From positions 1 through 55,087 of the forward strand of contig JAAXJX010000003.1 in NCBI GenBank assembly GCA_012269595.1: a stretch of DNA of 55,087 nucleotides, given 5' to 3'. Both the position numbers and the translations under genes were made by a program. The notes under the pieces were generated by a model. The model made no database searches and was not told where the DNA came from. It saw only the letters and a list, made by a program, of their open reading frames with translations. Shown piece after piece: positions 43,466-53,516 of the stretch; positions within the stretch are counted from its first letter, which is position 1; the number at the start of each line of letters is the position of its first letter. The DNA comes from Planctomycetia bacterium. GTDB lineage: Bacteria > Planctomycetota > UBA8108 > UBA1146.

Positions 43466-45816
43466 TGACGATTCGTCGATCTCTCTTCATGATCTGCCTT
43501 CTGGTTTTCCACTGCTTTCTGGCACAAGGAGTCCAGGCTTTTCAGGTGTCCAGTGACGATCTTGAAATCCGTCCTCAAGACGTACTGGAGTTGACCAATG
43601 GAAATCGGTTTGTAGGTAAAATTCTTGTCGAACGTGATGACTTCATCAAGTTTGAGACTTCCGGCGGAAGCACAACGGTTCAAAGGTCGGATATTTCACG
43701 AATTCTTTACAGCAATCCTCCGGAGGCTGTTTACGAAAAGCGGTTGAAAGCGATCGATCGCAGTCTGTATGCCGATCAGGTTTCTCTTGCGAATTGGTGC
43801 CTTGAACCGGAGGTCAACCTCCGTGATCGGGCTATTGGGCATTTTGAATCTGCAGTTCAGATCGACCCTTCATTACCTTCTGCATACGAAAAACTGCTTC
43901 CGCTATATATCGGCCGTGAATTTTTAACGACTGACTCGGATCAACAGGAGCGCAATCTTTTGAAAGAGAGTGAGATCCTGTTACTGGGTGTCCGTTCGGG
44001 AGTTGATCTGGGAAGCCTTGATCTTCGTGACGGGGCGATTCGAACTCTGATTCGTATCGGTGACATACAAGCCGCTGTCATCTTGTTGGAAGAGCAGGCT
44101 GAGGGGGATCGTGAAGATTCCAAGACGCTCCAGGCGATGCGCCGTCTGGTGGTTCTCTATGACGCATTGGGTCGAACAGAAGAATCACGCAAGACAGCAG
44201 AAATGCTCCGTGAAGGCGGAGGGGGCAGTGATACAGAGGTCCTGTTGAGGGAGATTCGTTGGGCTGCAGAGGATCATGCTGCCAGAGTCCCTGAGAGTGA
44301 CACCAAAGTCGAAGCGTTGATGGAAGACCTGCTGGCATTCGGTGAGGCGGACGGAAAGGCCTATCTCTATCGTGGTTCGGTTCGTTTATTGAACGGCGAT
44401 CTGGATGGTGCCGAGAGTGATTTCCGGAAGGCCTTTTCTGCAGGCGAAGTCGACGCTGTCGCTGCGACCACCTATGCGCTTTCATTTGCCCGTCGTGGCG
44501 ATTTCCAAAAAGCACTGGATCTTCTTTCCTCGGCGGCTGATTCAGAAGCCGTTTCTGTGGACTGGCGTCTGGTTGAGGCGTACGTCATTGAAAGTCAGGG
44601 TGATTTTTCTTCTGCCTTGCGTCTCTATGAAGAAGCACGTGGGCGGGTGGAGTCCACCTGGCAGTCAAGTGTGATGGCCATCTCGGCTCGCAGGCGTATC
44701 GAGCCTGAATGGGATGCCATTCCCGCGATTCAAAGCCTGATGCAGTCCGATATCCTGAGCCCAGCAGCGTTTTCAGAGTGCTGTTTGATGCTGGGTGATA
44801 TCTACCTGCAGCGGGGCGAGAACTCTGCGGCACGTCGTTGGCTTGAATACGCCTTTGCCAGTGGTCTGGATACTCCTGAGCTGCGTATTCGACTGGCGAT
44901 GGCACAGTCCGGACCCGGTGGCGATAGCGAGAGAGCCCGGGAACTGCTTGCCAATGTCACGGAAGAGGACCCGGAAAACCCGGATTCCTGGAATGCTTAC
45001 GCGAGTCTTCTTTACTCAATGAAGAAATTCCAGGAGAGCAAATCTGCACTGGAGAAATCTATCGCACTCTTTTCGAAGGAGGAGCGCGACTTGTCGGCGT
45101 TGGAGATGCCCTCTGCTCTTTCGTGGGCGATGAGATCCCTGCGACAGGTCGAGCGATTGTTGGGGCAGGAGTACTGGGTGGACGATTTCCGGAGGGAATC
45201 AGACACTGCCCTGCGCAATAACTGGGACGAAGAGGAATCCTTTGGTGTCAATGTGAGCCTCGTAGACGGAATGGCTGTGCTCGAGGGAACCCAGAAGTTC
45301 CAGCCTGATCGCCTGACGACGATGAAGAGGGACCTTTTGACACCCCGATTGGCTGCCATTGCCACTTCTTTGCGCCTTCTGGAAGCTGGAGAAGGTGTTC
45401 GTGTCGGTTTGAGGATCGAAGATCAATCTGGTGGTGGTATCGGTTTTTTCCGTGAGCCTGACGGTGTCCTCGGTTTCGTGATCCTGGGAGACAGTGATCC
45501 GGTGATGATTCGGACCGATTCTGAAGAGATGGCGGAGGAACATGATTTGATCCCCACTCTTTGGGAGGCTGCTCCTCAAGGCCACACCCTTGAGATCAAT
45601 TTTGCTTCCAAAGACTCCTCGTCGAAGGGCAATGCGGAGATCTGGTTCGATGGAATTCGAATCGCAAAAGATATTCCCTACAGGATTTCCCGTAAACGCG
45701 GCTTGCGGGCGGGGGTTTCCGGTCAGGCTCCTCTGGAAAGTCGTTATGTTCTTCAGGTCGAAAACTTTGAGGTGTTTCGCGACAAGCCTCGCCAGAACCA
45801 GGAAAGAGAATTCTGA
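43462..45816 (+). CDS. Large exported TPR protein with glycan-binding-like C-terminus
   Basis: A 784-residue protein with a signal peptide (SLFMICLLVFHCFLAQGVQAF). Residues 35-85 form a small beta domain (LTNGNRFVGKILVERDDFIKF) that recurs in the NPCBM protein at 17764. Residues 120-560 are tetratricopeptide repeats (AYLYRGSVRLLNGDLDGAESDFRKA is one unit in two pieces; ARRWLEYAFASG is another). The last 200 residues are beta and look like a concanavalin-type fold (LRLLEAGEGVRVGLRIED). ATG 43462 overlaps the previous stop; ATG 43465 also fits. It may organise the pseudopilus outside the inner membrane. Confidence 0.82.
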   Translation: MMTIRRSLFMICLLVFHCFLAQGVQAFQVSSDDLEIRPQDVLELTNGNRFVGKILVERDDFIKFETSGGSTTVQRSDISRILYSNPPEAVYEKRLKAIDRSLYADQVSLANWCLEPEVNLRDRAIGHFESAVQIDPSLPSAYEKLLPLYIGREFLTTDSDQQERNLLKESEILLLGVRSGVDLGSLDLRDGAIRTLIRIGDIQAAVILLEEQAEGDREDSKTLQAMRRLVVLYDALGRTEESRKTAEMLREGGGGSDTEVLLREIRWAAEDHAARVPESDTKVEALMEDLLAFGEADGKAYLYRGSVRLLNGDLDGAESDFRKAFSAGEVDAVAATTYALSFARRGDFQKALDLLSSAADSEAVSVDWRLVEAYVIESQGDFSSALRLYEEARGRVESTWQSSVMAISARRRIEPEWDAIPAIQSLMQSDILSPAAFSECCLMLGDIYLQRGENSAARRWLEYAFASGLDTPELRIRLAMAQSGPGGDSERARELLANVTEEDPENPDSWNAYASLLYSMKKFQESKSALEKSIALFSKEERDLSALEMPSALSWAMRSLRQVERLLGQEYWVDDFRRESDTALRNNWDEEESFGVNVSLVDGMAVLEGTQKFQPDRLTTMKRDLLTPRLAAIATSLRLLEAGEGVRVGLRIEDQSGGGIGFFREPDGVLGFVILGDSDPVMIRTDSEEMAEEHDLIPTLWEAAPQGHTLEINFASKDSSSKGNAEIWFDGIRIAKDIPYRISRKRGLRAGVSGQAPLESRYVLQVENFEVFRDKPRQNQEREF

Positions 45817-46436
45817 TGGGTTACCAGCAAAAAGGCTTCACCCTGATCGAGTTGCTTGTGGTGATCGCCATCATCGGTGTTCTTGCAGGCATGGGCAGTC
45901 AGATGATGGGGTACTCCATTAAAAAGGGGAATATTTCCGCAGCTGAATCAGAGATTCAGAGATTGATCCTGGGTGTGGAGTCTTTCCAACTGGATCATGG
46001 CGATTACCCTCCGACTTCCATGGAGGTCGCCTACGATGTTTCCGGTAATGGACTCGATACGGGGAATGAAAGTATGGTGGCGCATCTTGCCAGCAGGGCC
46101 AAAGGCCGTACCTACTTCGACTTCACGGAAGAGTACCTCGAGAATCTCGATAACGATTCTCTCGACAAGAGTCTGGTCGATGAGATCAGTTGGGTCTTCG
46201 GTGACAATCAATTGAGGGAATATGTTGACCCCTGGGGTAATCCCTATGTCTACATTCACAATCATGATTACGGCCGTGAGTTTTCTGTTACCGGGGATGG
46301 CAAGCCTGTGATGGTTTCTGCCGGGCAGTCTGAAAAAACCGCGACCTATTATGAACCGATTCGGTTTCAGATCTGGTCTGCAGGACCGGACGGCGTTCAC
46401 GAAAATGCTGAAGGAGACGATGTTTCTCAATGGTGA
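45816..46436 (+). CDS. gspG: Major-type pseudopilin (GspG-like)
   Basis: A 206-residue prepilin. The leader KG is followed by FTLIELLVVIAIIGVLAGM, the class III signal cleaved after Gly by prepilin peptidase, with Glu5 present. The GspG hallmark YVDPWGNPYVYI is at about residues 133-144, and WSAGPDGVHE resembles the calcium loop of GspG. It is longer than usual (about 140) because of an insert around LENLDNDSLDKS. It would form the fibre shaft. The start overlaps the TPR gene stop as TGATG. Confidence 0.93.
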   Translation: MGYQQKGFTLIELLVVIAIIGVLAGMGSQMMGYSIKKGNISAAESEIQRLILGVESFQLDHGDYPPTSMEVAYDVSGNGLDTGNESMVAHLASRAKGRTYFDFTEEYLENLDNDSLDKSLVDEISWVFGDNQLREYVDPWGNPYVYIHNHDYGREFSVTGDGKPVMVSAGQSEKTATYYEPIRFQIWSAGPDGVHENAEGDDVSQW

Positions 46437-47824
46437 GATCGACCGAGGCACCCTCTGATTCCGGATTCACGCTGATTGAACTCCTGGTGGTTCTTTCCAT
46501 CCTGACGATGGTTTTGGGGATGTCGGTTTCCGTCTTTCGATCATTTGGTGAGGGGCAATCACTGGAAATCGCTGCCAGTCAGGTTTCGACGGCAGTGAGG
46601 GCCGCCAGAAACTGGTCAGTATCCACCGGAATGCCCAGTCGTGTCATGGTGGACCCTGACAACAGAACAGTGACTGCCTACGGTTTCAGTACCGTGGCTG
46701 CATGGGATTTTGAAAGCCTCTCCGGTGAGCCAGCGAATGCTCCCTTGCCGCAAGGCCTGGCGGTCGCAGGGGCTTTCCGACAAAAAGCGGAAGTGACTGG
46801 GCACGTTGAGGCTGCTTCTGGCAGCGTTGGAAGTGGCATCCTCTGTGTGAATGACGGAGCGGCTTTGCAAGCGGAGTGGCAACCGCGTTATGACGTTCAC
46901 CGTGGTTTCTCCGTCGATGCCTGGGTTCAGTTCTGGCAACCCCCCTGGAATATCGAGGATGGCATCGAGCCCTCTGGAGGCTTCAGTGACCCCCGCCGTG
47001 AAATGCGGATGGCGATCATGAGTTTGCCGGGGGCATTTGAGGTCGGTTTGCTGGGGGACGGCAGTGTTTACCTGGAGATCGGTGATCCAGGGGGCGATAT
47101 CGACGCTCCATTCTATCGAGCCCAGACGGAATCCCGTCGGATCATCGCCGATCGCTGGTCCCATGTCAGAGCCGCGTTTGATGGTGTGAACATCACCATT
47201 GAAGTCGACGGAGTGGCAGTGGATTGGTACCCGGAAGGTTTTGAATGGATCGTGCCCGAAGATTGGCCCCCTCTGCCTGACGTGATTGCGCGGGTGGACA
47301 GCGATCTCTACATCAGTCATCCGGCCCGCTTCTTCATGGGCGGATTGGATCAGATTGTTCTCCGGTCTGCCACCGACCCTGAAGTCGTGGAATTGCCCGA
47401 CAATGTTGAGCTCCTGGGTGCTCCGCAAATGATTTACCTTTCCGGAAACGGGTCACTGGATTCTCTGGAGCATGACTTGCCGGTGGTCATCCATATTGCC
47501 GAGGTTGGCGACCTGGCCCAACTGGAGCAGATGGACGGGACATCCGTCGCAGGGGAATCCTTCCGTGATCAAATGAACCGCAAAAAACAGGAGCGTCAGG
47601 ATCAGCAGGACCGTGTTGAAGATGCCTTCGGCAGTCCGATCGGTGACCTCATGAGTCATCTCGAGGATTGGCAAGCGGAGTCGGAGAATGGCGACGAAGT
47701 AGAGGATGTCTATCTTCTGCCGCTTTCTCCCGGGATCCATTTTGGAATCGGAGATGTGGACGAGCACACCGTTCTGAGATTGCACAATATCGTCGTTGAT
47801 TTGACGGGAGCGATCCGTGGTTGA
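46430..47824 (+). CDS. GspH-like pseudopilin fused to a LamG-like domain
   Basis: A 464-residue prepilin. DSG is followed by FTLIELLVVLSILTMVLGM with Glu5 present, and then the GspH/FimT-like start SQVSTAVRAARNWSVSTG. The family is about 170 residues; the extra part (about 120-340) has the laminin-G/concanavalin pattern FSVDAWVQFW, RMAIMSLPGAFEVGLLGDGSVYLEIG and WSHVRAAFDGVNITIEVDGV. A charged segment (RKKQERQDQQDRVED) and a short end follow. It overlaps the GspG gene by 7 nt and the K-like gene by 8 nt. A ligand-binding pseudopilin is the natural reading; its ligand is unknown. Confidence 0.87.
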   Translation: MVRSTEAPSDSGFTLIELLVVLSILTMVLGMSVSVFRSFGEGQSLEIAASQVSTAVRAARNWSVSTGMPSRVMVDPDNRTVTAYGFSTVAAWDFESLSGEPANAPLPQGLAVAGAFRQKAEVTGHVEAASGSVGSGILCVNDGAALQAEWQPRYDVHRGFSVDAWVQFWQPPWNIEDGIEPSGGFSDPRREMRMAIMSLPGAFEVGLLGDGSVYLEIGDPGGDIDAPFYRAQTESRRIIADRWSHVRAAFDGVNITIEVDGVAVDWYPEGFEWIVPEDWPPLPDVIARVDSDLYISHPARFFMGGLDQIVLRSATDPEVVELPDNVELLGAPQMIYLSGNGSLDSLEHDLPVVIHIAEVGDLAQLEQMDGTSVAGESFRDQMNRKKQERQDQQDRVEDAFGSPIGDLMSHLEDWQAESENGDEVEDVYLLPLSPGIHFGIGDVDEHTVLRLHNIVVDLTGAIRG

Positions 47825-50800
47825 GGAATTGCGTCTGAATAAACAGCAATCGGGAATGGCATTGCTGATGGTGGTATTGGTATTGGCTGCTCTCGCAGCG
47901 ATCGGTACCCCTTTTCTTGCTTCCATGAGACTGCAGGAGTCTGGTGCAGCCAAAACTCTGGCAGATCACAAGGCTCGTCTCGCCGCACGAAGTGCGAGGG
48001 ATCATGCCGTCAGCCATCTTTTTGACACCTACCACAGCCGCGAACGTGATTTCTGGACTCCCGGTGAAAATGCGGGGGATCTGGTTGATGATCTGGAAGA
48101 TCTTCAGGTTGTCTTCCCTGAGTCGATGACCACTGAGCCTCTCGACCAATCTGAGTCGACAACGTTGACGATGCGTGGTGAAGGGGATCGTATTCTGGAT
48201 GCCCGTGTCACCGATGAGCAGGGCAAGGTCAATATCAACACGGCGATGCCCAATCTGGTGGGCAATCTGTTGGCGGGCAGTCATCTCTCCGAAAACATCA
48301 CCTTTGATCAGGAGTTGGAAACACTTCCCCTCGATGATACGAGCATGTTTCCTGCTGATGACGACCCTGACACCATCGATGGTGTGGTGGTGATTCTCAA
48401 TCCGATTTTCTTCACCACCGAGGCCGTGTCCTATACGGGTAAAACTGAAGAAGGCCTGACCGGTGTTTTCCGGGGGCAGTACCTCTCCGGAACCTGGGAG
48501 CATCAAAAAGGCTGGCCCGTCTTTGACCTTCGGGGCTACAAGACGTTCCTCCATCGGTTGGCCAACTTGTCTGATGGGGAAATTGCCAGTTTCAGAACCC
48601 CCTTGGGGATTCGTCAGATTGCAGACTGGTCTGTGGTTCCCTACTTCCTGCAGACTTTGGCAGTGGTGGGGCTGAGCATCGACAACATGGCCGATTGGGG
48701 TTTGACCCCGGAGATGCTCGTTCGAGCTGGCCTGGATCCGTCAATTCTTTCCCGGGAACCGGAAGATGTCGACGAGGACGAATACAGGGATGCCAGAAAA
48801 CTGTTTCTCGATAATGGAATTCCCCGTCATGTGGTCGATCTTGTGGAATCGGTCCGTGGAAAAGCGGGTCTGATTGAAGCCTCGAAAGTCGTGGAAGACT
48901 TCGGGGGACTGGATCGTGCCCGGGGTAATGCCTTCAAAGGGGTTTATCAAACCTTTATCGCTCCGCAGCTCAAAAGGATTCGAACCCAGAGTCAAAAGTA
49001 TTTCCCGGGCGCAGTGACCGCCTATCAGGAGATCTTTGATATTCCTGACATGGAGACGATCTCGGCACGGGAGTTTGAGAATATCCGTGAATACATCACA
49101 ACCAATTCCACCATGCCCCGATCATGGTCCCAGGAGCAGATGGTGGAAGGGGAGATTTCCAACAGTGCGTTGCTGGGAGTCCCTCAGATGCGTCTTCCCC
49201 GCTATGATTTTTTCAATCCTGGTACGGTCGTTCGAATTCGCAGTGCCACAGATCCCAACAAGGTGGAGTACGGACTCGCTGCTGGAGCATTCCCCACGCC
49301 CAGAGGTGGGTTCCGTGGTGGCGGCAGGGGAAGCATTTTTCAGGGCGGAGTCATCCTCAAGGAACCCCTGAAATATGAGTGGGCTGAACGGGAAGCACTG
49401 GTCAGCGCCTCCATGCGCCATCCCATCAATATCAATACGGCTCCTGCCAGAGTGATCCAGGCTGTTTTGACGGGAGTCAGTACCCAACGTTTTGGTCGCG
49501 AGTTCAATTCCGTTTCGGTGGAAGAGGCACGTAAATTAACCTCTCGCCTTCTTGAAGCGATGCCGATCGAGGGTTTCGAAGAGTTTCGCACTATCGTGGA
49601 AAATGCCCAGCTCTCCGGCGATCTGGATGGTACGGACAGCAATGCGATATTGATCAATGCCCTGAATCCGAATCATCCTCGCCTGTCTGTTTCGACGACC
49701 GGTTTCTGTTACCGAACCCACGACGTCTACACCATTGAATCAACCGGCATCGCACGGAGTGGAGCCGGCTTTCCTGAGGCGACAGTGCGCCTCCGTGAAA
49801 TCGTCGAGGTCGCTCCGCCTGAGTCCCTGTTCCTTCGTATGGAAACCCAGTTCGACTGGACTGCGCTCTACTCGACTCGCAACACTGGCGGGGGCCGCTT
49901 TTCCCGATTCAACAGCACCTTCCTGCCGGGGATGGCTTCCAACCTGATGGTGACCGGTCCGGTTTCCATGAATGGACGTCAATTTACTGCACCCTCCATG
50001 GATGAGGGGACCCTGCGTGGAGAAACACTGACGGTTCCAGGACTTCGCCTCAACTGGGGTTTCGGTCAGTTGGGTCTCTTCGAAGTGGAGAGTTTTGCGG
50101 ATACGGTTGAGGGAAGAGAACTCGAAGACGGCCCATGGTCCCGGGGGACATTCATCGAGACGACTCTTCCTCAGGGTGATCTTCCACCCGGTGCTGGCGG
50201 ACAGGTGGAGTTGCAGCAGGCGGTGACGGATGCCTTTTCCACCGTGCCTGCGATGGTCGAGTTCTGGTACCGCCCCCGATGGGGTTCCCGGGGACAGAAT
50301 CACACCATCTTTGACATGGCGGGTGCCCAACAGGATCCGTGGCGTGATCGTGTGCGCCTTTTCTTCGACAGTGATGCGCAGGAATTGGTTTTACAGGTCT
50401 TTGATGAGACCGGATCTGCTTTGGCCTGGGATTCTGATTTCGCTCCCTGTGCAGAGCTCCGCCATCCCATCACGGCGAACTCTTTTGCAGATGATACCTG
50501 GTATCACCTGACTGCCGGCTGGAGGTCCACTCGTCCCGGTGGTCTGGTGTTGATGATCGATCGCAAACCGGTGGGACGACACTCCTGGATGACCCGCCTC
50601 GCAGCCCCCCTCAATGCAACTGCGTTGCGACCTGCGCTGGAGGACCCTGAGATTATTCAGCGTTTTCCACCTTCAGGAACGCTGCAGATCGGCTCTGAGG
50701 CGATCGACTACATCAAGTCAGACGGGAATCTGCTGTTCACGTCCTATGCAGCTCAGAACTCCGGAATCCCTCTCCCGGTTCGTGGATTGAGGGGAACGAT

Positions 50801-53516
50801 TCGCCAGAATCATCCGACAGGAACTCCGGTTCGCCTGTTGGGCTACTCCCTTTCCCTGGCCAACTCGGATCCCAATCTGGGGCTGGAGGACTCCTCCAAC
50901 CGAACCATTATTGGCCCCGGTGGAGCGACTTTGGCTTTTGATCTGCAGCCGACCCAACGGATTGAAAGTATTACCCCTGCAGGCCAGGTGACTCTTGGAC
51001 CTTCAAGTTATGCTTTCGCCGATACCACGGCCCTCTTTGCGGTACCGGGTTTGACCAGCACCATGGAACTTGAACCCTTTACGTCCACTTCCAATAGCCT
51101 GCTGGTTCAAACCCAGACGACGCATCCTTTCGAGTTGGGTTTCCCACCCCAGGGCTACATCCATATCCGCAAAATTGAGCGAAACTCCGAGGGAGTGATG
51201 GTTCACACCCAAAGTGAGTTTGCGAAGTACTCTTCGATTACTCCGGGGCCTGTACAGGGACTTTATCGCTTCACTGCCATGGGCAGGGGGTTGTTGGATA
51301 CGGTGTCCATCGACGGGACGACTGCTACACCCGGTGATGTCCGTCTGTCTGTTCGCGGTGTCTCTATCGAAGCGGAGGGGGGTGGTCTCAATGAGATCTA
51401 CGCACCTTCCGGTGCGATACAGATTACCCGTCCTCCGGGGAGTGCCGTCTTGCCGGGGACCACGGTCATCAATGGGCGGGCAGGTCATCTGGGTAATGCC
51501 GAATGGATCCTTTACGATCGCATCGCTGAGGGGCGTTACTTTATCGTCGACCCGGATGCCCACGAAGTATTCAGGGGCTTCTCCGGTAATCGATATGTGA
51601 ATATTGCGGATGCGTTCCGCCGCAACCGTTTGCGTCCTGATCTTGATTCGATCCAATTTGTTCCTGCCGGAGCCGAAATTGTTCAGGTGGTTCGGGCGGT
51701 CGGAGCGGAAGCTTCCGATTTCGACGAAGTGGTCCTGGGCGATGGTGCTGGAGATCCGCGGAATCGACAGGTTGAAAACCTGAAGATGCGTATCGACAAG
51801 GTCCGGGAGACAGACTCTGGAATCTACATGACCTTCCAGCGACCGCCGGAAGGAATCTATCGACCTGATCAGGATCCGAGAATTGGTCGCTTCCCAACGG
51901 GACGATTGCCCTCCACAGCCCAGGGAACGATCCAGTTTGGCCAGGGCATGCAATTGGCCGGAGGCGCTTCCGGGAATGGCGTTTCTGCTGCGACTCTCGA
52001 CGAGGTCCGATTCTCTCGTCTCGATTCAACGGACGTCGATACCTACGTCTTTCCCATGGGATCGACGGGACTGGTTTCCGGCTCGTTTGGTTTGACCTCT
52101 TCTCCCAATATGCCTTCCGGAGTGAGGGCCGAGATTATTCGCAACTTCTACCGTGATGGCGATTCGGAACGAAGCGGCGGAGCTCTCGACAAGTTGCTTC
52201 TGGTTGGGAAACCGAGACTGGTCAACTCATTGAGCCCTGAAGGGGGAGTCAGTCGCAGCTTCAGTCCTTCTGACCCACGTGCTTTCGGTCTGGGTCACAG
52301 GGAAGGAATTCTGTCTGTAGACGGAGAAGCGATGCACTACTCCTTTGACCCAGGAGACATCGAGCCCACTGTGGAGGTCCTGCTGGAGGAGAACCTCGCC
52401 AGAGATCCCTATCTGGACGAAGAAGCGATCGATGCAGGTCAGACTCTTTTCACAGATCCCCTGCGTGACCTTCGCAGTGAAGTGGTTCCGGTGGTCCAGG
52501 TAAATACGACCACCGGTCTTCCCCGTAATGGCGGGTTTTTGGAAATTCTTTCAGGGACATCCCGCGAAATCATTTATTTCGGAAGTGCGAATGGCAATCA
52601 GCTACGGGATGTACTCAGGGGACAGTTGGGGACTCCGGTCAACGGATACGTCTACCAGTGGTCCTACATGCGCAACAATGAGCCGGTGACGGTGACCAAT
52701 ACGATTCGCATGCGCCTCTTGCCTACTCGGGAAGTGGACATACTGACCCGCGGAATGCTTCATACGGAACGGGAAGCGAACAGCCTTGCAGTGAATTCCC
52801 TGGTTCCGATTCCTGCCATTGCCGTGGGGAGATTGGCAGGAAACAACACCGAAGTCGAAATCCCCATGATCGGCAATCTGCGAAACTTCCCCTCAGGGGA
52901 AGGGTATTTCATCGTTGACGATGGAAATCCTGGAACAGCAGATGAAGTTGTTGCCCATGCGGGCAAGGTGGAGAACGGATTCCGTCTCTTCAGGGATGAT
53001 CGCAGCGGCAGGGGAATCTTCCGGGGACGTTTTGGAACACCCATCGGCAACTTTGTTCGCGATGTGCCTGTCGTCGAATTCATGGCTCGCCATCACGATC
53101 ATTACCAACCCCGCGTGGAATCGAAGGACCTTCAATATCTGGAGAGAGCCTGGACGATGCCGGGGACGGTTTGGGATCGATTGACCTGGGGAGTGGAAGA
53201 AAGCCGTAACCGCAGGACCGGCGGAACCGTGAGGGTGTTGGCGCGATTTGAGGGGGAGCCTTCCTGGGATTCAGAGCCGACCAATGAACCCGGGGGGATC
53301 TACCAGTTCGACGATCCGGACGCTGATAACATGATCGATCTTTTGGCAGACCAAATGGAGTTGAGGATCTACTTCCGTCACCGCGACGGCGCGTATGGTC
53401 CCTTGCCCGGCGGTGGCTGGAATGATGAATGGAAGCACCTTCCGGTTCTCAAGCAATTGTCAGTGGAGCATCGCAAGGAATGGCGAGTCCTGCATCATGA
53501 GGAGATTCCCTTCTAA
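47817..53516 (+). CDS. gspK: Giant GspK-like pseudopilin (1899 residues) with LamG-like domain and repeat modules
   Basis: A 1899-residue protein; ordinary GspK is near 320. The prepilin signal is SG then MALLMVVLVLAALAAIG, without Glu5, as in GspK. INTA segments of the K fold occur near residues 136 and 537 (INTAPARVIQAVL). A LamG-like domain lies near 800-930 (AMVEFWYRPRWGSRGQNHTIF). At least four copies of a module with a Gly-Ile/Val-Glu strand and then a RGxxGT turn are coded near 48384-48533, 50674-50850, 52530-52670 and 52893-53085. Start GTG 47817 has GGGAG 6 nt upstream. It would cap the fibre. No frameshift or stop is seen across 5.7 kb. Confidence 0.88.
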   Translation: MVEELRLNKQQSGMALLMVVLVLAALAAIGTPFLASMRLQESGAAKTLADHKARLAARSARDHAVSHLFDTYHSRERDFWTPGENAGDLVDDLEDLQVVFPESMTTEPLDQSESTTLTMRGEGDRILDARVTDEQGKVNINTAMPNLVGNLLAGSHLSENITFDQELETLPLDDTSMFPADDDPDTIDGVVVILNPIFFTTEAVSYTGKTEEGLTGVFRGQYLSGTWEHQKGWPVFDLRGYKTFLHRLANLSDGEIASFRTPLGIRQIADWSVVPYFLQTLAVVGLSIDNMADWGLTPEMLVRAGLDPSILSREPEDVDEDEYRDARKLFLDNGIPRHVVDLVESVRGKAGLIEASKVVEDFGGLDRARGNAFKGVYQTFIAPQLKRIRTQSQKYFPGAVTAYQEIFDIPDMETISAREFENIREYITTNSTMPRSWSQEQMVEGEISNSALLGVPQMRLPRYDFFNPGTVVRIRSATDPNKVEYGLAAGAFPTPRGGFRGGGRGSIFQGGVILKEPLKYEWAEREALVSASMRHPININTAPARVIQAVLTGVSTQRFGREFNSVSVEEARKLTSRLLEAMPIEGFEEFRTIVENAQLSGDLDGTDSNAILINALNPNHPRLSVSTTGFCYRTHDVYTIESTGIARSGAGFPEATVRLREIVEVAPPESLFLRMETQFDWTALYSTRNTGGGRFSRFNSTFLPGMASNLMVTGPVSMNGRQFTAPSMDEGTLRGETLTVPGLRLNWGFGQLGLFEVESFADTVEGRELEDGPWSRGTFIETTLPQGDLPPGAGGQVELQQAVTDAFSTVPAMVEFWYRPRWGSRGQNHTIFDMAGAQQDPWRDRVRLFFDSDAQELVLQVFDETGSALAWDSDFAPCAELRHPITANSFADDTWYHLTAGWRSTRPGGLVLMIDRKPVGRHSWMTRLAAPLNATALRPALEDPEIIQRFPPSGTLQIGSEAIDYIKSDGNLLFTSYAAQNSGIPLPVRGLRGTIRQNHPTGTPVRLLGYSLSLANSDPNLGLEDSSNRTIIGPGGATLAFDLQPTQRIESITPAGQVTLGPSSYAFADTTALFAVPGLTSTMELEPFTSTSNSLLVQTQTTHPFELGFPPQGYIHIRKIERNSEGVMVHTQSEFAKYSSITPGPVQGLYRFTAMGRGLLDTVSIDGTTATPGDVRLSVRGVSIEAEGGGLNEIYAPSGAIQITRPPGSAVLPGTTVINGRAGHLGNAEWILYDRIAEGRYFIVDPDAHEVFRGFSGNRYVNIADAFRRNRLRPDLDSIQFVPAGAEIVQVVRAVGAEASDFDEVVLGDGAGDPRNRQVENLKMRIDKVRETDSGIYMTFQRPPEGIYRPDQDPRIGRFPTGRLPSTAQGTIQFGQGMQLAGGASGNGVSAATLDEVRFSRLDSTDVDTYVFPMGSTGLVSGSFGLTSSPNMPSGVRAEIIRNFYRDGDSERSGGALDKLLLVGKPRLVNSLSPEGGVSRSFSPSDPRAFGLGHREGILSVDGEAMHYSFDPGDIEPTVEVLLEENLARDPYLDEEAIDAGQTLFTDPLRDLRSEVVPVVQVNTTTGLPRNGGFLEILSGTSREIIYFGSANGNQLRDVLRGQLGTPVNGYVYQWSYMRNNEPVTVTNTIRMRLLPTREVDILTRGMLHTEREANSLAVNSLVPIPAIAVGRLAGNNTEVEIPMIGNLRNFPSGEGYFIVDDGNPGTADEVVAHAGKVENGFRLFRDDRSGRGIFRGRFGTPIGNFVRDVPVVEFMARHHDHYQPRVESKDLQYLERAWTMPGTVWDRLTWGVEESRNRRTGGTVRVLARFEGEPSWDSEPTNEPGGIYQFDDPDADNMIDLLADQMELRIYFRHRDGAYGPLPGGGWNDEWKHLPVLKQLSVEHRKEWRVLHHEEIPF

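Noticed and set aside
51003-51953. Minus-strand open frame of 316 codons
   Set aside because: It lies within the K-like pseudopilin gene, which reads through without interruption on the plus strand.
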